The notes beneath the pieces are model-generated. The model saw nothing but the letters and a program-made list of their open reading frames with translations. It was not told the DNA's origin and searched no databases. Made by a program: the position numbers and the translations under genes. Below are positions 1 to 9,356 of a stretch of DNA of 64,000 bases, piece after piece. Every line of letters begins with the position of its first letter. Positions within the stretch are counted from its first letter, which is position 1. The stretch lies in IMG/VR virus record IMGVR_UViG_3300017963_000229, positions 24,601 through 88,600 of that record; one strand, given 5' to 3'. Source of the stretch: a virus.

Positions 1-3000
1 TACAGTGCTGTCATGCCATCCAAACCGCAGTGTTATAGCAGCGTGAGTTTTGTAATATTGTGCCTTGAATGTGTAAGTACCAGCTGATAAGCCTGACAAA
101 TACCTCTCAATATGGATAGGCATCTCAGATCCGACATCTAAATCACCTATTTCCGCTCCAATATTACGAAAAATCACTGTTGAATCTTCTTCAACGTTGT
201 AAATCCTGAAGGCATAATATTGATTAGAACTGCCTGCTATAAGTTTTGTGTTAGCATCAAAACTACAGTATGCGCGTTCATTTTCACTAATAGTGACTTG
301 TACTTGAATTGGGTTACCACTATCTTCGTCGAGGACGTCATGCCATGTCCCCGCCGACCCTGATTCATTATAGGCAGCAATCCCTGTGTCTTCAGTTACT
401 ATTACTCCACCCGCTCCTGAACCCGTTATTGCTTGTAACTGCAAAACAGGACCTTGTGGGGCGTTAGCAGAACTCGGTCCTGCAATAAAAGCAGATGTCC
501 CATAAGCTTCTTTTGCATAAGCTTTTATTGTATGATTCCCTGCTGTAAGGTTAATATTTCCTTGAAATAAAGGATAACTATATTGATTACCGACATTTCT
601 TACTGTCCAATCATCATCATACCCAATAACCTGTTCATTAGATTCCCCTTCATCAAAAACTAACTTTATTTGAGTAGTTGTTGAGTCTGTACACCCTATC
701 GCAACAGTAAAACCAATTCTATATTCACCGTTTACTAAAGTAGTAAAAGATAAACTACCTGACTCAGGCCAAATTAATGTGTCGGTAGCATTTATATCAA
801 GGCTTGCCGATCTAGTTCCTTCTGAAACGGTTATCAGATCACCTGGAGCATTTGTACCTAAAGTTATATCAGCTATACCATTATTATTTTCTACTTTAGC
901 TCCAATAAAATTAAATGCTGCTGGTTTATCTGAAACTAATGTCCCCTCTTGTTTAACAGGAACAAGACCACCGCGATACTGAATAACAGACAACGTTGTT
1001 TCACTATGCCAAGTAAATCTTAAAGATATAGAACTATGCAATTTATAATACTGAGCCTTAATAGTATAGGTTCCAGCAGACAATCCAGAAAAGTATTTTT
1101 CCAATTCTATTTGAAATGCTCCGCCAATATCCACCCCTACAGTTTCAGTTCCAATAGACCGCCTAATCACTTCTAAAGTTTCTTCCACAACATAAATTCG
1201 AAACTTAAAATTCTGACCCGAATCTCCAGTCACACATCTGAAATTTCCACTAAATTTATAATTAACAATTTCATTTTCACTAACTGTTACTTGTACTTGA
1301 ATCGGGTTACCACCAGTATCATCCAGGATATCATGCCAGGAAAGCGCCGACTCTGACTCCGTATAAGAAGTAATCCCCACATCTTCAGTTACTATTACTC
1401 CACCAGCACCTGAACCCGTTATTGCTTGTAACTGCAAAACAGGACCTTGAATAGGTGTCGTGCTAGAGCCGGTTATTACAGCTCCTGTACCGACAGTTTC
1501 TTTTGCATATGCTTTTATAGTGTGAGCCCCAGCAGATAATGTAACAGATCCTTGAAAAAATGGATAATCATAACCATCAACTACTTTGATCTGCCAATCA
1601 TCATCATATCCAATTGTTTGTTCGTTGGATTCACCTTCATCAAATACAAGTTTTACCTGTACCGTTGTAGAACTGTTAAAATACATTCCTACAGTAAAAT
1701 TGATCTTGTATAAACCATCGATTAAAGCGGTAAACGGTAATGTCCCGGTTTGTGGCCAAATTTGAGTGTCGATAGCATTAACATTAAGATCGGAAGATCT
1801 TTGACCTTCTGAAACTGTTATTAAATCGCCATTCGCATGACTATACGATCCAACTTTTTGATATGATGTCGTTAACCAACCATCAATCCAGCTTAAAACT
1901 CCATAATTAATCCAGACTAAATCTAAAGAACCTTGTTCTCTTGCTCTTTTTCTCCATATGCTTTTACTAGAGGATACTGGCATATACCAAGTATTTGAAT
2001 CTCTTGCCGATACAGAAATGTCGCCAGCTGCAAAAAGAATATAAAATAGATTTGTGCCATCAACTGACCAGTTAATACGCCATTTGGCTTGTGGATTTTC
2101 AGGATCTATACTAATATAAAGAGACATTTGAACATATGTACATGTGTCAGGTACTTGATTAGCCAATGACACTTCAGCATAAGACGTTTCGTGTTCAATA
2201 TCTCCAGGACTGCCACTGGATAGAATTGATCCTCCTCCAGTAATGTAGAAAAACTCGTTCCCTTCTTGTCGAAATTGTTTTATATCGCTACTACCATCAT
2301 TCCTAACAGCTCCTAAATACTTCCAAGCTGAATAATCAGCTGGACCTGTATCAGGATCATTTACCGAAGCTATAACATCCAAAAATTCACTTGTCTCAGG
2401 TACAGCATAAATATAATACCATGTATCAGCTGCCTCCGGATCACTTGAAGCCTCTCGGCCTCCTAATCCTGTTGTAGCCATATCAACTGTTAGGGGTGAT
2501 GTTGCGCTATATACAAATCCATTATTTAAAATCATTCTTAGTGTAGTACTAGCCCCTGATAGAGCTTTTACATTCACAACACTAGCACTGCTATACTCAA
2601 GAAACGGAACATTTTCTGAATTTGCCGTTGTTGCCTCTCCAGATGGAGTATCAATCAAAGTTAAACCACCAGAACCATCTGTTTGAATTAATTTGTTAGC
2701 CGCAGCTACACCAGAACCTAAATTTTGGATTGTTATCTCATCTAATCCTCCATCTTCATGAGTTGATGCATGTGTACCACCTCCACCACCTACAATATTA
2801 ACCCAAACAGCTGCGCCATCTGTATTATCAACACAAATAAAAGGCTCGTCCGAAGCAGTATTAATCCATAAAGATCCTATAACATACCCTTCATCGATAT
2901 CGTTATCTGCATCAGGATCTACTGACGCTGAATAATTTCCTTTAGCTGCACTTCGCACCCAGACAGCCGCTCCGTCAGTGTTTTCTAAACATTCAAAAAC

Positions 3001-3294
3001 TTCTTTGTTGTTAATGTTTAGCCATTTTGATCCGGCTGTATAACCTTCGTCAACATCATTATCAACAGTAGGATTTGTTGAAGCAGTAAAATTATGCTTT
3101 AACCAATTTCCATCACCCCTAAACAGCTTGTCGGCTTCATTTGGTAGTTTAGGAAATAAACCATGTCTAGATATGGACGTATCTAGGTTAGTATTGTCGG
3201 TCGGCTCGCCTAATTCATCCAACTTAACAACATCTTTATTGTCTGTTGTTACAAATTCAGAAGTAACTTGATCAGCTTTGATATCTCGTGACAT
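1..3294 (-). CDS. Large modular tail fibre protein, C-terminus off the left edge
   Basis: The frame from the ATG at 3294 is open to position 1, giving at least 1098 residues. The N-terminus (MSRDIKADQVTSEFVTT) and the following KLDELG...DNTNLD...RHGLFPKL...FRGDGNW segment recur in the next two fibre genes, so this is probably a shared attachment or trimer-forming module. It is followed by two copies of a domain of the type DxDEGYxxGSxWxN...CxxNTDGAAVW and then by two tandem copies of a roughly 331-codon beta-rich block. The two blocks are nearly identical in DNA around 389-455 and 1382-1448. Family knowledge suggests a host-recognition fibre or fibre tip; the receptor cannot be read from the sequence. 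It is the last gene of the visible minus-strand operon. Confidence 0.8.
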   Translation of the reverse strand, partial: MSRDIKADQVTSEFVTTDNKDVVKLDELGEPTDNTNLDTSISRHGLFPKLPNEADKLFRGDGNWLKHNFTASTNPTVDNDVDEGYTAGSKWLNINNKEVFECLENTDGAAVWVRSAAKGNYSASVDPDADNDIDEGYVIGSLWINTASDEPFICVDNTDGAAVWVNIVGGGGGTHASTHEDGGLDEITIQNLGSGVAAANKLIQTDGSGGLTLIDTPSGEATTANSENVPFLEYSSASVVNVKALSGASTTLRMILNNGFVYSATSPLTVDMATTGLGGREASSDPEAADTWYYIYAVPETSEFLDVIASVNDPDTGPADYSAWKYLGAVRNDGSSDIKQFRQEGNEFFYITGGGSILSSGSPGDIEHETSYAEVSLANQVPDTCTYVQMSLYISIDPENPQAKWRINWSVDGTNLFYILFAAGDISVSARDSNTWYMPVSSSKSIWRKRAREQGSLDLVWINYGVLSWIDGWLTTSYQKVGSYSHANGDLITVSEGQRSSDLNVNAIDTQIWPQTGTLPFTALIDGLYKINFTVGMYFNSSTTVQVKLVFDEGESNEQTIGYDDDWQIKVVDGYDYPFFQGSVTLSAGAHTIKAYAKETVGTGAVITGSSTTPIQGPVLQLQAITGSGAGGVIVTEDVGITSYTESESALSWHDILDDTGGNPIQVQVTVSENEIVNYKFSGNFRCVTGDSGQNFKFRIYVVEETLEVIRRSIGTETVGVDIGGAFQIELEKYFSGLSAGTYTIKAQYYKLHSSISLRFTWHSETTLSVIQYRGGLVPVKQEGTLVSDKPAAFNFIGAKVENNNGIADITLGTNAPGDLITVSEGTRSASLDINATDTLIWPESGSLSFTTLVNGEYRIGFTVAIGCTDSTTTQIKLVFDEGESNEQVIGYDDDWTVRNVGNQYSYPLFQGNINLTAGNHTIKAYAKEAYGTSAFIAGPSSANAPQGPVLQLQAITGSGAGGVIVTEDTGIAAYNESGSAGTWHDVLDEDSGNPIQVQVTISENERAYCSFDANTKLIAGSSNQYYAFRIYNVEEDSTVIFRNIGAEIGDLDVGSEMPIHIERYLSGLSAGTYTFKAQYYKTHAAITLRFGWHDSTV

Positions 3295-3305
3295 TGTTTA
3301 TCTCC

Positions 3306-4139
3306 CTAAAATATCATTAATTTAAATTTTCTAAAAGTACATTGAAATCCAGGATATGCACTCCATTGAAAACCGCGCAATCTTAATGTAAGATATTCTG
3401 TCGGATAATTAAATGTTCCGCTCCTGGGAGTTACATACCATTGTCTTGAATGATCCCATTCTCTAAAATAGCTTTCAATATTAATTGTTGAAGCACCATT
3501 ATAATAATCCGTTCGAATTTCATCCCCGAACCTGCGAATTCTAATCCAAACCGGATCAAATCCCATTCCAGAAGAGGCAAAGCCCCCACTATCAGCTGCT
3601 AACAAATCATAACTTGTAGTATGTTGATTTCTGAATTCCATAAATTTTCCAACATTCTCTCCTAAGCCACTAATATATATTCCTCCTGCACAACCATTAC
3701 TTGCTGTATCGTAGGATAAAGTAACATGAACATGGACAATCCAATTTCTATAAGCCATATTTTCAGGCAATGTCATTTCAACAGATCCAGTATTATTCCC
3801 CCCGCTAGCTCCTGTTATAACAATACCATCTGATCCTTCAACGACAGTGCCCGAACCAGTTTCAGTTACAGTCCACCTATCATGAACATCACTATCATTG
3901 AAATCATCCTCAACCAAATATACAGGATCCGTGCCTCCTGAAACACTTCCCCAGCTTCCATCACCCCTAAACGCTTCATCCGCATTCCCCGACAATTTAG
4001 GCATTAAACCATGAGCCGAATCTGTTGCATCCAAATCAGTGTTATCAGTCGGAGCGCCCAATTCGTCCAACTTAACAACATCTTTGTTTTCTGTTGTTAC
4101 GAATTCAGATGATACTAAATGTGATTTTATTTTACCCAT
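3306..4139 (-). CDS. Short tail fibre protein with shared N- and C-terminal modules
   Basis: This 277-residue protein has two parts. Residues about 1-70 match the N-terminal module of the downstream partial fibre (SSEFVTTENKDVVKLDELG, then DNTDLD, HGLMPKL, FRGDGSW). Residues about 75-277 match the last 200 residues of the 956-residue fibre upstream: EDDFNDSDVHDRWTVTETG, FGDEIRTDYYNG, WYVTPRSGTFNYP and a closing FRKFKLMIF. The C-terminal part resembles a LamG/concanavalin-like carbohydrate-binding fold in its spacing and aromatic content, but that is inference. It looks like a minimal fibre formed by joining a common stalk to a common tip. It sits 11 bases after the 956-residue fibre, and the partial fibre starts 11 bases further on, so the three are co-transcribed. 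Confidence 0.75.
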   Translation of the reverse strand: MGKIKSHLVSSEFVTTENKDVVKLDELGAPTDNTDLDATDSAHGLMPKLSGNADEAFRGDGSWGSVSGGTDPVYLVEDDFNDSDVHDRWTVTETGSGTVVEGSDGIVITGASGGNNTGSVEMTLPENMAYRNWIVHVHVTLSYDTASNGCAGGIYISGLGENVGKFMEFRNQHTTSYDLLAADSGGFASSGMGFDPVWIRIRRFGDEIRTDYYNGASTINIESYFREWDHSRQWYVTPRSGTFNYPTEYLTLRLRGFQWSAYPGFQCTFRKFKLMIF

Positions 4140-4149
4140 GATTATTCCT

Positions 4150-7020
4150 TTAAAATATTTCTAATTTAAACTTTCTAAAAGTTGCTTGAACACCAGGGTA
4201 GTTAGACCAATTGGAAGCATATAATGATAACTGTTCAAGTTTTACTGGATAATTAAATGTTCCACTTTTTGGAAGAACATACCAAGTCTTTGAACTATCC
4301 CATTCTTGCCAATATGCATTACCATCAACATCTACTGTTGCCGCCCCATTATAAAAGTCAGTTCGGACTTCATCTCCAAATTTTCTTAATCTAATCCATA
4401 CCGCAGTCACTCCTGATTGACTGACAAATCCTGCATTGTCATCAATTTTAAGTTGATATACTGGCCCACTTTGACCTTGAATAAACATTCGCATGTATTT
4501 ATCTGCACCACCACCTTTTCCCGTTAATCTCAAAAAAGCGGCAGCTGCATCATCTGAAGATCCTGTAAATGCAAACGTAACATGTACTTGTGCAACCCAA
4601 TTTGCTTTGTTCATTTCATTAGGAAGTAACAAATCGATAGATGCTCCATGACCTGCGCTGCCAGGTAAAGTCATTACAATACCGTCTGATCCTTCCACAA
4701 CAGTACCCGAACCAGTTTCAGTTACTGTCCACCTTGGATGAATGCTATTATCATCGAAATCATCTTCGAATTTGTATTTGACCAAGTCTCCACTATAATC
4801 AATTGATGCAGTTCCAAAATCAAAAACATAATCATCAATATTTCCAGATGCGTAAACATCTACTTCATTGTTTGCCGAATCATAATAAAATTCATTAGTG
4901 GCTGTCGGAGCAGGTGATTTGTATTTCATTCTAACGCCATCAACAAACCCTTTTAAGTCATATCCGCTAGGCGTGTCGGCAACTCCTCCACCATTTGGAA
5001 CCTCAGGAAGTGCAAAAGACACTATATCGCCTGGGGTTTCCCCTCCGGTAGTTACGTACTCTTTAACATGAGGAGACACCGCAAAAGTATCAATAAACAC
5101 AATATCATAGTCATCCGCCGTTCCACCTGCGTAAATATCAATCTCGTTACTAACCGGATCATAGTAATACTCAAATACGCTTGTTGGCGGATTATTGTAA
5201 CCTAACCTGGTCGAATTCCTAAAAACACCAGAAATATTATATCCGCTTGGCGTACTAGCGGCACCATTACCACTAGGGGTCCCTGTTAACGCAAATGAAA
5301 CTATATCGCCTGGGGTTTCCCCCCCGGTTGTACTAAACGATTCCTCAACCAGGTTAGGAACACCTGAAGACAGATAAGTAACATCATTTCCACTAGATGT
5401 TACATTATATCTAAATTTATAATAACTTCCCGTGTCAGATATGAAGGTCACCGTTCTTGTTGAATTCTCATAATGAAACGTATCCATTACAGTAGGAGTA
5501 CCAGCAACATGTCTCGCCTCAAGACCGTTCATAAGAACCTGTAAACTATACCCACACGGCGTATCCGCAACCAACGGTTGATACGTCAGAACAAACGATG
5601 TTTCTCCAGTAGACAAAAACGTCTCAACATGCATTACAGGAAGCGGATCGTCACTAACAATATTTGATCCATCTCGTTTCAAATATTCGCCATCAGCAAT
5701 ATCCCCAATTGTTAACTCTGTAGGGCCACTAGTCTCTCTAATTCCCCGTACATCTGGATCTGGATACATTCCTCCTAATTGACCTCCAGCACTCCCAGAA
5801 GGAGGCCTGCTGGCTGTACTAAAATCCAGATCCCCACCGGAAATCTTTGCATTTAAATTAGCTAAACTATCTATCGTATGCTGAGATCCACCCAAAGCAT
5901 GGGCAATATCTGCTCCTATTTCCTGCCAAACTGCCGATCCAACAGTGGCGTCATTGCAAATAAAAGCCGTATCCGTATCAGTGTTTATCCAAAACGACCT
6001 TACAGAATAGCCATCATCGCTGTCATCACCAGTTGTCGGATTAGTAGTTGCAGTTAAATTATCCTTAATATTCGGCGTCCAATTCCCTTGGCCATCCAAC
6101 CTATCAAGTACGTTGCCTGATAATTTTTTTAATAATCCATGAGCCGAAATCGTAGCATTTAGATCAGTATTATCATCAGGCGCACCAAGATCGTCTAATT
6201 TTATTTCATCAACTCCCCCACTACCATGATCTGATGCATGACTTTGTGGAATCTGGGCATCTGTTAATACCCCCGCTAAACCTTCCACGTTTATTTCATC
6301 ACCGCCGCCGTCTTGATGGCTTGCTTTATGACTAAGTGGCGTCTGCGGATCAGCCAATAACCCCGATAAATCAGTTACATCTAACTCATCTCCACCGCCG
6401 TCTTGATGGCTTGCTTTATGACTTAATGGTGTTTGTGGATCAGCTAATAGTCCAGACAGGTCAGTTACATCTAACTCATCACCGCCGCCGTCTTGATGGC
6501 TTGCTTTATGACTAAGTGGTGTTTGTGAATCAGCTAATAACCCCGATAAACCATCCACACTAATCTCATCATCACCACCATTTTCATGTGTAGTACTATG
6601 AACTTCTTCTAAATTCCTAAGAGTTTTATCTAAATATTCACCACCATATCCATATTGACTATCGCCAGGAAAATAATTCTGTTTTCGTTGACTTCTAACA
6701 ACAATACACTGTTGGCCATTTCCTTTATCTTTAAACGGATTAGACGATTCAGGAATAGCATTGGTCGCAACACATTGGACAACATATGTTCCGTCAATGG
6801 CTCCATCGATTTCCAGTTGTGGATTTTGAATCACAGCAATACCGTCAGTAAAATCCCCTTTTACACCAACATTTGCCGTGCTTCCAGCTGGAACATCTAA
6901 AATTGTCCATTCCCAACTAGTTGGTGATTCTGTAGCTGTTGCACCTAATAATATTAATCTAGACGAAACATTATAAAGAACAATTTCATCTGCATTACAT
7001 GTTACTTCAGGCTTGGCCAT
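4150..7020 (-). CDS. Long tail fibre with Ig-like N-terminus and 30-residue repeats
   Basis: The product has 956 residues. Residues about 1-110 look like an Ig/PKD-type beta-sandwich (SRLILLGATATESPTSWEWT, then GTYVVQCVA). Residues about 150-265 carry three near-identical 30-residue repeats containing SHKASHQDGGGDE and LSGLLADPQTPL, a motif common in phage tail fibres. A KLDDLG...DNTDLN...HGLLKKL...GQGNW module and a DDGYSVRSFWINTDTDTAF module follow, both also found in the partial fibre at the left edge. The middle holds three VxxFSTTGGETPGDIVSFAL-type blocks with SGYxL/I. The last 200 residues match the neighbouring 277-residue protein. This is a probable receptor-binding fibre. It is the second of a set of shuffled fibre genes behind the baseplate genes. 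Confidence 0.8.
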   Translation of the reverse strand: MAKPEVTCNADEIVLYNVSSRLILLGATATESPTSWEWTILDVPAGSTANVGVKGDFTDGIAVIQNPQLEIDGAIDGTYVVQCVATNAIPESSNPFKDKGNGQQCIVVRSQRKQNYFPGDSQYGYGGEYLDKTLRNLEEVHSTTHENGGDDEISVDGLSGLLADSQTPLSHKASHQDGGGDELDVTDLSGLLADPQTPLSHKASHQDGGGDELDVTDLSGLLADPQTPLSHKASHQDGGGDEINVEGLAGVLTDAQIPQSHASDHGSGGVDEIKLDDLGAPDDNTDLNATISAHGLLKKLSGNVLDRLDGQGNWTPNIKDNLTATTNPTTGDDSDDGYSVRSFWINTDTDTAFICNDATVGSAVWQEIGADIAHALGGSQHTIDSLANLNAKISGGDLDFSTASRPPSGSAGGQLGGMYPDPDVRGIRETSGPTELTIGDIADGEYLKRDGSNIVSDDPLPVMHVETFLSTGETSFVLTYQPLVADTPCGYSLQVLMNGLEARHVAGTPTVMDTFHYENSTRTVTFISDTGSYYKFRYNVTSSGNDVTYLSSGVPNLVEESFSTTGGETPGDIVSFALTGTPSGNGAASTPSGYNISGVFRNSTRLGYNNPPTSVFEYYYDPVSNEIDIYAGGTADDYDIVFIDTFAVSPHVKEYVTTGGETPGDIVSFALPEVPNGGGVADTPSGYDLKGFVDGVRMKYKSPAPTATNEFYYDSANNEVDVYASGNIDDYVFDFGTASIDYSGDLVKYKFEDDFDDNSIHPRWTVTETGSGTVVEGSDGIVMTLPGSAGHGASIDLLLPNEMNKANWVAQVHVTFAFTGSSDDAAAAFLRLTGKGGGADKYMRMFIQGQSGPVYQLKIDDNAGFVSQSGVTAVWIRLRKFGDEVRTDFYNGAATVDVDGNAYWQEWDSSKTWYVLPKSGTFNYPVKLEQLSLYASNWSNYPGVQATFRKFKLEIF
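6296..6565 (-). repeat. Three 90-bp tandem repeats inside the 956-residue fibre gene
   Basis: The segment beginning tcttgatggcttgctttatg recurs at 6311, 6401 and 6491, an exact 90-bp (30-codon) period. The encoded unit has a SHKASHQDGGGDE core followed by LSGLLADPQTPL. More divergent half-units flank it (TTHENGGDDEISVDGLSGLL upstream in the protein and HASDHGSGGVDEI downstream). The period keeps the frame, so unit gain or loss would lengthen or shorten the fibre shaft without disrupting it. Confidence 0.9.
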
Positions 7021-7028
7021 TAACGCAC

Positions 7029-8126
7029 CTATTCCATATTATATAAATAACCGTCTATCATTCTTCTTAAATCACTTATAAGATTTTTTTCTTCTCTTAT
7101 ATGTTTAAAGTATGATTTAAGTCTTTCTAGTTGATCTCTTGTCAAATTTCTATTTAACACATACCATGCAAACACTTCTGCAAAATCTTCAATATCATGT
7201 CGTTTGCCATAATTACTAACAGGAACAGCTACTTGTCTAATAAACTCATCACGAAATCTGTTACGATCTGTATTGCTCATATATTTACTATAATATCTAT
7301 GACCTAACTCATGTATTATTGTCCACACAGTATCATCGCCAGGATCTTCAAAAACCATCACAGCATCTTTTTTAAAAAAATATTTAGCCTTAAGTTTACG
7401 TTCTTTTCTAGAGCCTATAAACATATTCCCATACCATAAAAAACCAAACCCCTTCTGATCTAAAAGCGCCTTAGCTTTTTTTATATATTTAATATATCCT
7501 CTTAAGTCTGGCCCTCTAAGGATCTCTCTGACACCGTAATCACGATAAAATTCCGGGTTTTTATATGTAGAAATTATTTTACCTTTTATGGTATGCAAAT
7601 CTCTACCTATACTTGGCCACCATGTTATTTTCATTTTTCCTATTGAAAAATCAGATATACCTGTTTTATACCTTTTTTGAATTTCAGAAATATTCTTCTT
7701 AAGAATATTAAATATGTCAAAAGATCTCAAGCCGGGACTTCCCATATATGGACCTATTTTTCGTACAACCTGTTCTAGTACTACTTCTTTCCAATCAACA
7801 TCATTTGTTCTTGGCGTATAATAAACATATTTTTGACCATTATTAACTATATCTTTAGCTTGTTTTAGCCGTTTTTGAACAATTGTTTCCTCTTTTTTTA
7901 TATCTGCTGTCCAAAATCCAAAATTTATCAAAACATCTTCCGTCAATCTATCTATATATGCTTCCATATTGTTAAGATATAATACAGCGTCATTATAACT
8001 TCTAATTGATTTATACTGAAATAATAGTTTTTCCCATCCTTTACGCATTTTGTCAATATGCTCTTCGTCTGGCATCTGATATTTACCGTCTGATTCGCTA
8101 ATTTTTTTCAAATCACTTATAAGCAT
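7029..8126 (-). CDS. Zinc metalloprotease with HExxH motif, probable virion effector
   Basis: This 365-residue protein carries WTIIHELGHRYYSKY at about residues 268-282, a classical HExxH zinc site with Glu as the catalytic base. About 45 residues later comes DIEDFAEVFAWYVLNR, whose Glu is the likely third zinc ligand, giving a gluzincin-like HExxH...E arrangement. The N-terminal 130 residues are helical and charged. The protein begins LISDLKKISE and ends with NLISDLRRMIDG; a very similar ISDLRQIC stretch starts the ART-like protein at 28882. There is no signal peptide or membrane segment. The gene lies between fibre and Ig-like structural genes in the same operon, which suggests a virion-associated enzyme that could be delivered to the host or used to process tail proteins. 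The protease fold is well supported; target and timing are unknown. Confidence 0.75.
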   Translation of the reverse strand: MLISDLKKISESDGKYQMPDEEHIDKMRKGWEKLLFQYKSIRSYNDAVLYLNNMEAYIDRLTEDVLINFGFWTADIKKEETIVQKRLKQAKDIVNNGQKYVYYTPRTNDVDWKEVVLEQVVRKIGPYMGSPGLRSFDIFNILKKNISEIQKRYKTGISDFSIGKMKITWWPSIGRDLHTIKGKIISTYKNPEFYRDYGVREILRGPDLRGYIKYIKKAKALLDQKGFGFLWYGNMFIGSRKERKLKAKYFFKKDAVMVFEDPGDDTVWTIIHELGHRYYSKYMSNTDRNRFRDEFIRQVAVPVSNYGKRHDIEDFAEVFAWYVLNRNLTRDQLERLKSYFKHIREEKNLISDLRRMIDGYLYNME

Positions 8127-8199
8127 TTTATAAATTCCACATATAAATTATACAGTTTTAAAATAAAAAAGACTTTATTATTTAAAATCCTAATATTCA

Positions 8200-9330
8200 T
8201 TAAGCTGTCTCTGCCGCATGTATAATTATATCAATATCTTCACCTACTTTGTACTCTTCCGTTCGATCAAGAATAACTTTTATTCCCTTTTCAATCGGCT
8301 CCCATATGCTTTCAACACCGTTATATAAAGTCGTAAATTTAGGATCCGCATCAAATTCAAACGCTAATTCATATCTTTCATCATCTCCAGGTTTGACCCA
8401 AATTTTCACTGATTCCTTTCTTAACGTTGAATCAGCAATCACTTTTACCGTAATTAAAGAATTGGAAGTCCCCGTCCCGTCCGGCGACGGATATTGATAG
8501 ATGGCATATGGCCCCCTTGCGCCAGTATTAAATGACCACTGAGTATCAGAAGAATTAGGAATAGGCCACAGATCCGACGCCTGAATTCTTACTGGTATTG
8601 CCGAATAAGATGGAAATGGCTCATTGCTATCTATGTCGAAATGATAACCATCAATTATTGTCGTTTTTGTTACTGTAAAACCATCCTGCTCTGTGTTGTT
8701 TTGCCAAGCAACATTATCGTTTATCCTAACCACAATACTGTCAGCATTTACACCGTTTTCATCTGTAATGTCAAACGAAACTCTATGTATTATATGAACC
8801 GTATCACCAGAATCGGGATCTTTATTGGATACAATCGGCCCTTCCGCATCAGGAGCAATTCCAGGAATATCAACCAGTTGTATCCCTGTCTGTAATCCAA
8901 AAAATCCATATAAATTATTAATCTCTGGAAAAGTTGGTACCAATCCTGTAAATGTCGCCGTATTATTACTACCTATTTTAACACCATAAATATCTTCTAT
9001 GTCTGATGATACTTCAGCAGTATACTGAAGATTTAATAAATTCTCACAAATAGCTTCAACTTCTGTATCACTTCTTTTATAAACACGAACTATATTAACA
9101 TTATTAGATGTTAACTGTTCTTTAACTATAAAATAGGCAGGATTTAAAATATCAACCAGATCTCCACCAATAAACCCACCAAAATTCATCTCTCTATTAA
9201 ATGTAAATCTTATTCTATCATAGTTAACAGCTTGAACTTGTTGTAAAAAAGGTGAAACTATCCCATCACCACTAGAAAGTGTCTTTTTCTCAATTCCTAT
9301 TTTAGATCCACTATAAAAAAATAAACTCAT
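8200..9330 (-). CDS. Structural protein with Ig-like (SbsA-type) domains
   Basis: The start is taken at the ATG at 9330 (MSLFFYSGSKIG), giving 376 residues; an in-frame TTG at 9345 is the alternative. Residues about 30-125 contain NYDRIRFTFNREMN and TAEVSSDIEDIYG, the pattern of bacterial Ig-like (SbsA/Big-5) domains. A second sandwich follows around IVSNKDPDSGDTVHIIHRV and SFDITDENGVNADSI, with a third C-terminal beta region (SLITVKVIADSTLRKESVKI). Such domains decorate phage tails and fibres and often bind carbohydrate weakly. It is placed between a WC-motif protein gene and the metalloprotease gene. A minor tail, baseplate-decoration or fibre-adaptor role is inferred from context only. Confidence 0.6.
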   Translation of the reverse strand: MSLFFYSGSKIGIEKKTLSSGDGIVSPFLQQVQAVNYDRIRFTFNREMNFGGFIGGDLVDILNPAYFIVKEQLTSNNVNIVRVYKRSDTEVEAICENLLNLQYTAEVSSDIEDIYGVKIGSNNTATFTGLVPTFPEINNLYGFFGLQTGIQLVDIPGIAPDAEGPIVSNKDPDSGDTVHIIHRVSFDITDENGVNADSIVVRINDNVAWQNNTEQDGFTVTKTTIIDGYHFDIDSNEPFPSYSAIPVRIQASDLWPIPNSSDTQWSFNTGARGPYAIYQYPSPDGTGTSNSLITVKVIADSTLRKESVKIWVKPGDDERYELAFEFDADPKFTTLYNGVESIWEPIEKGIKVILDRTEEYKVGEDIDIIIHAAETA

Positions 9331-9356
9331 AATAAATAATTTCAACTCATTCGTTA

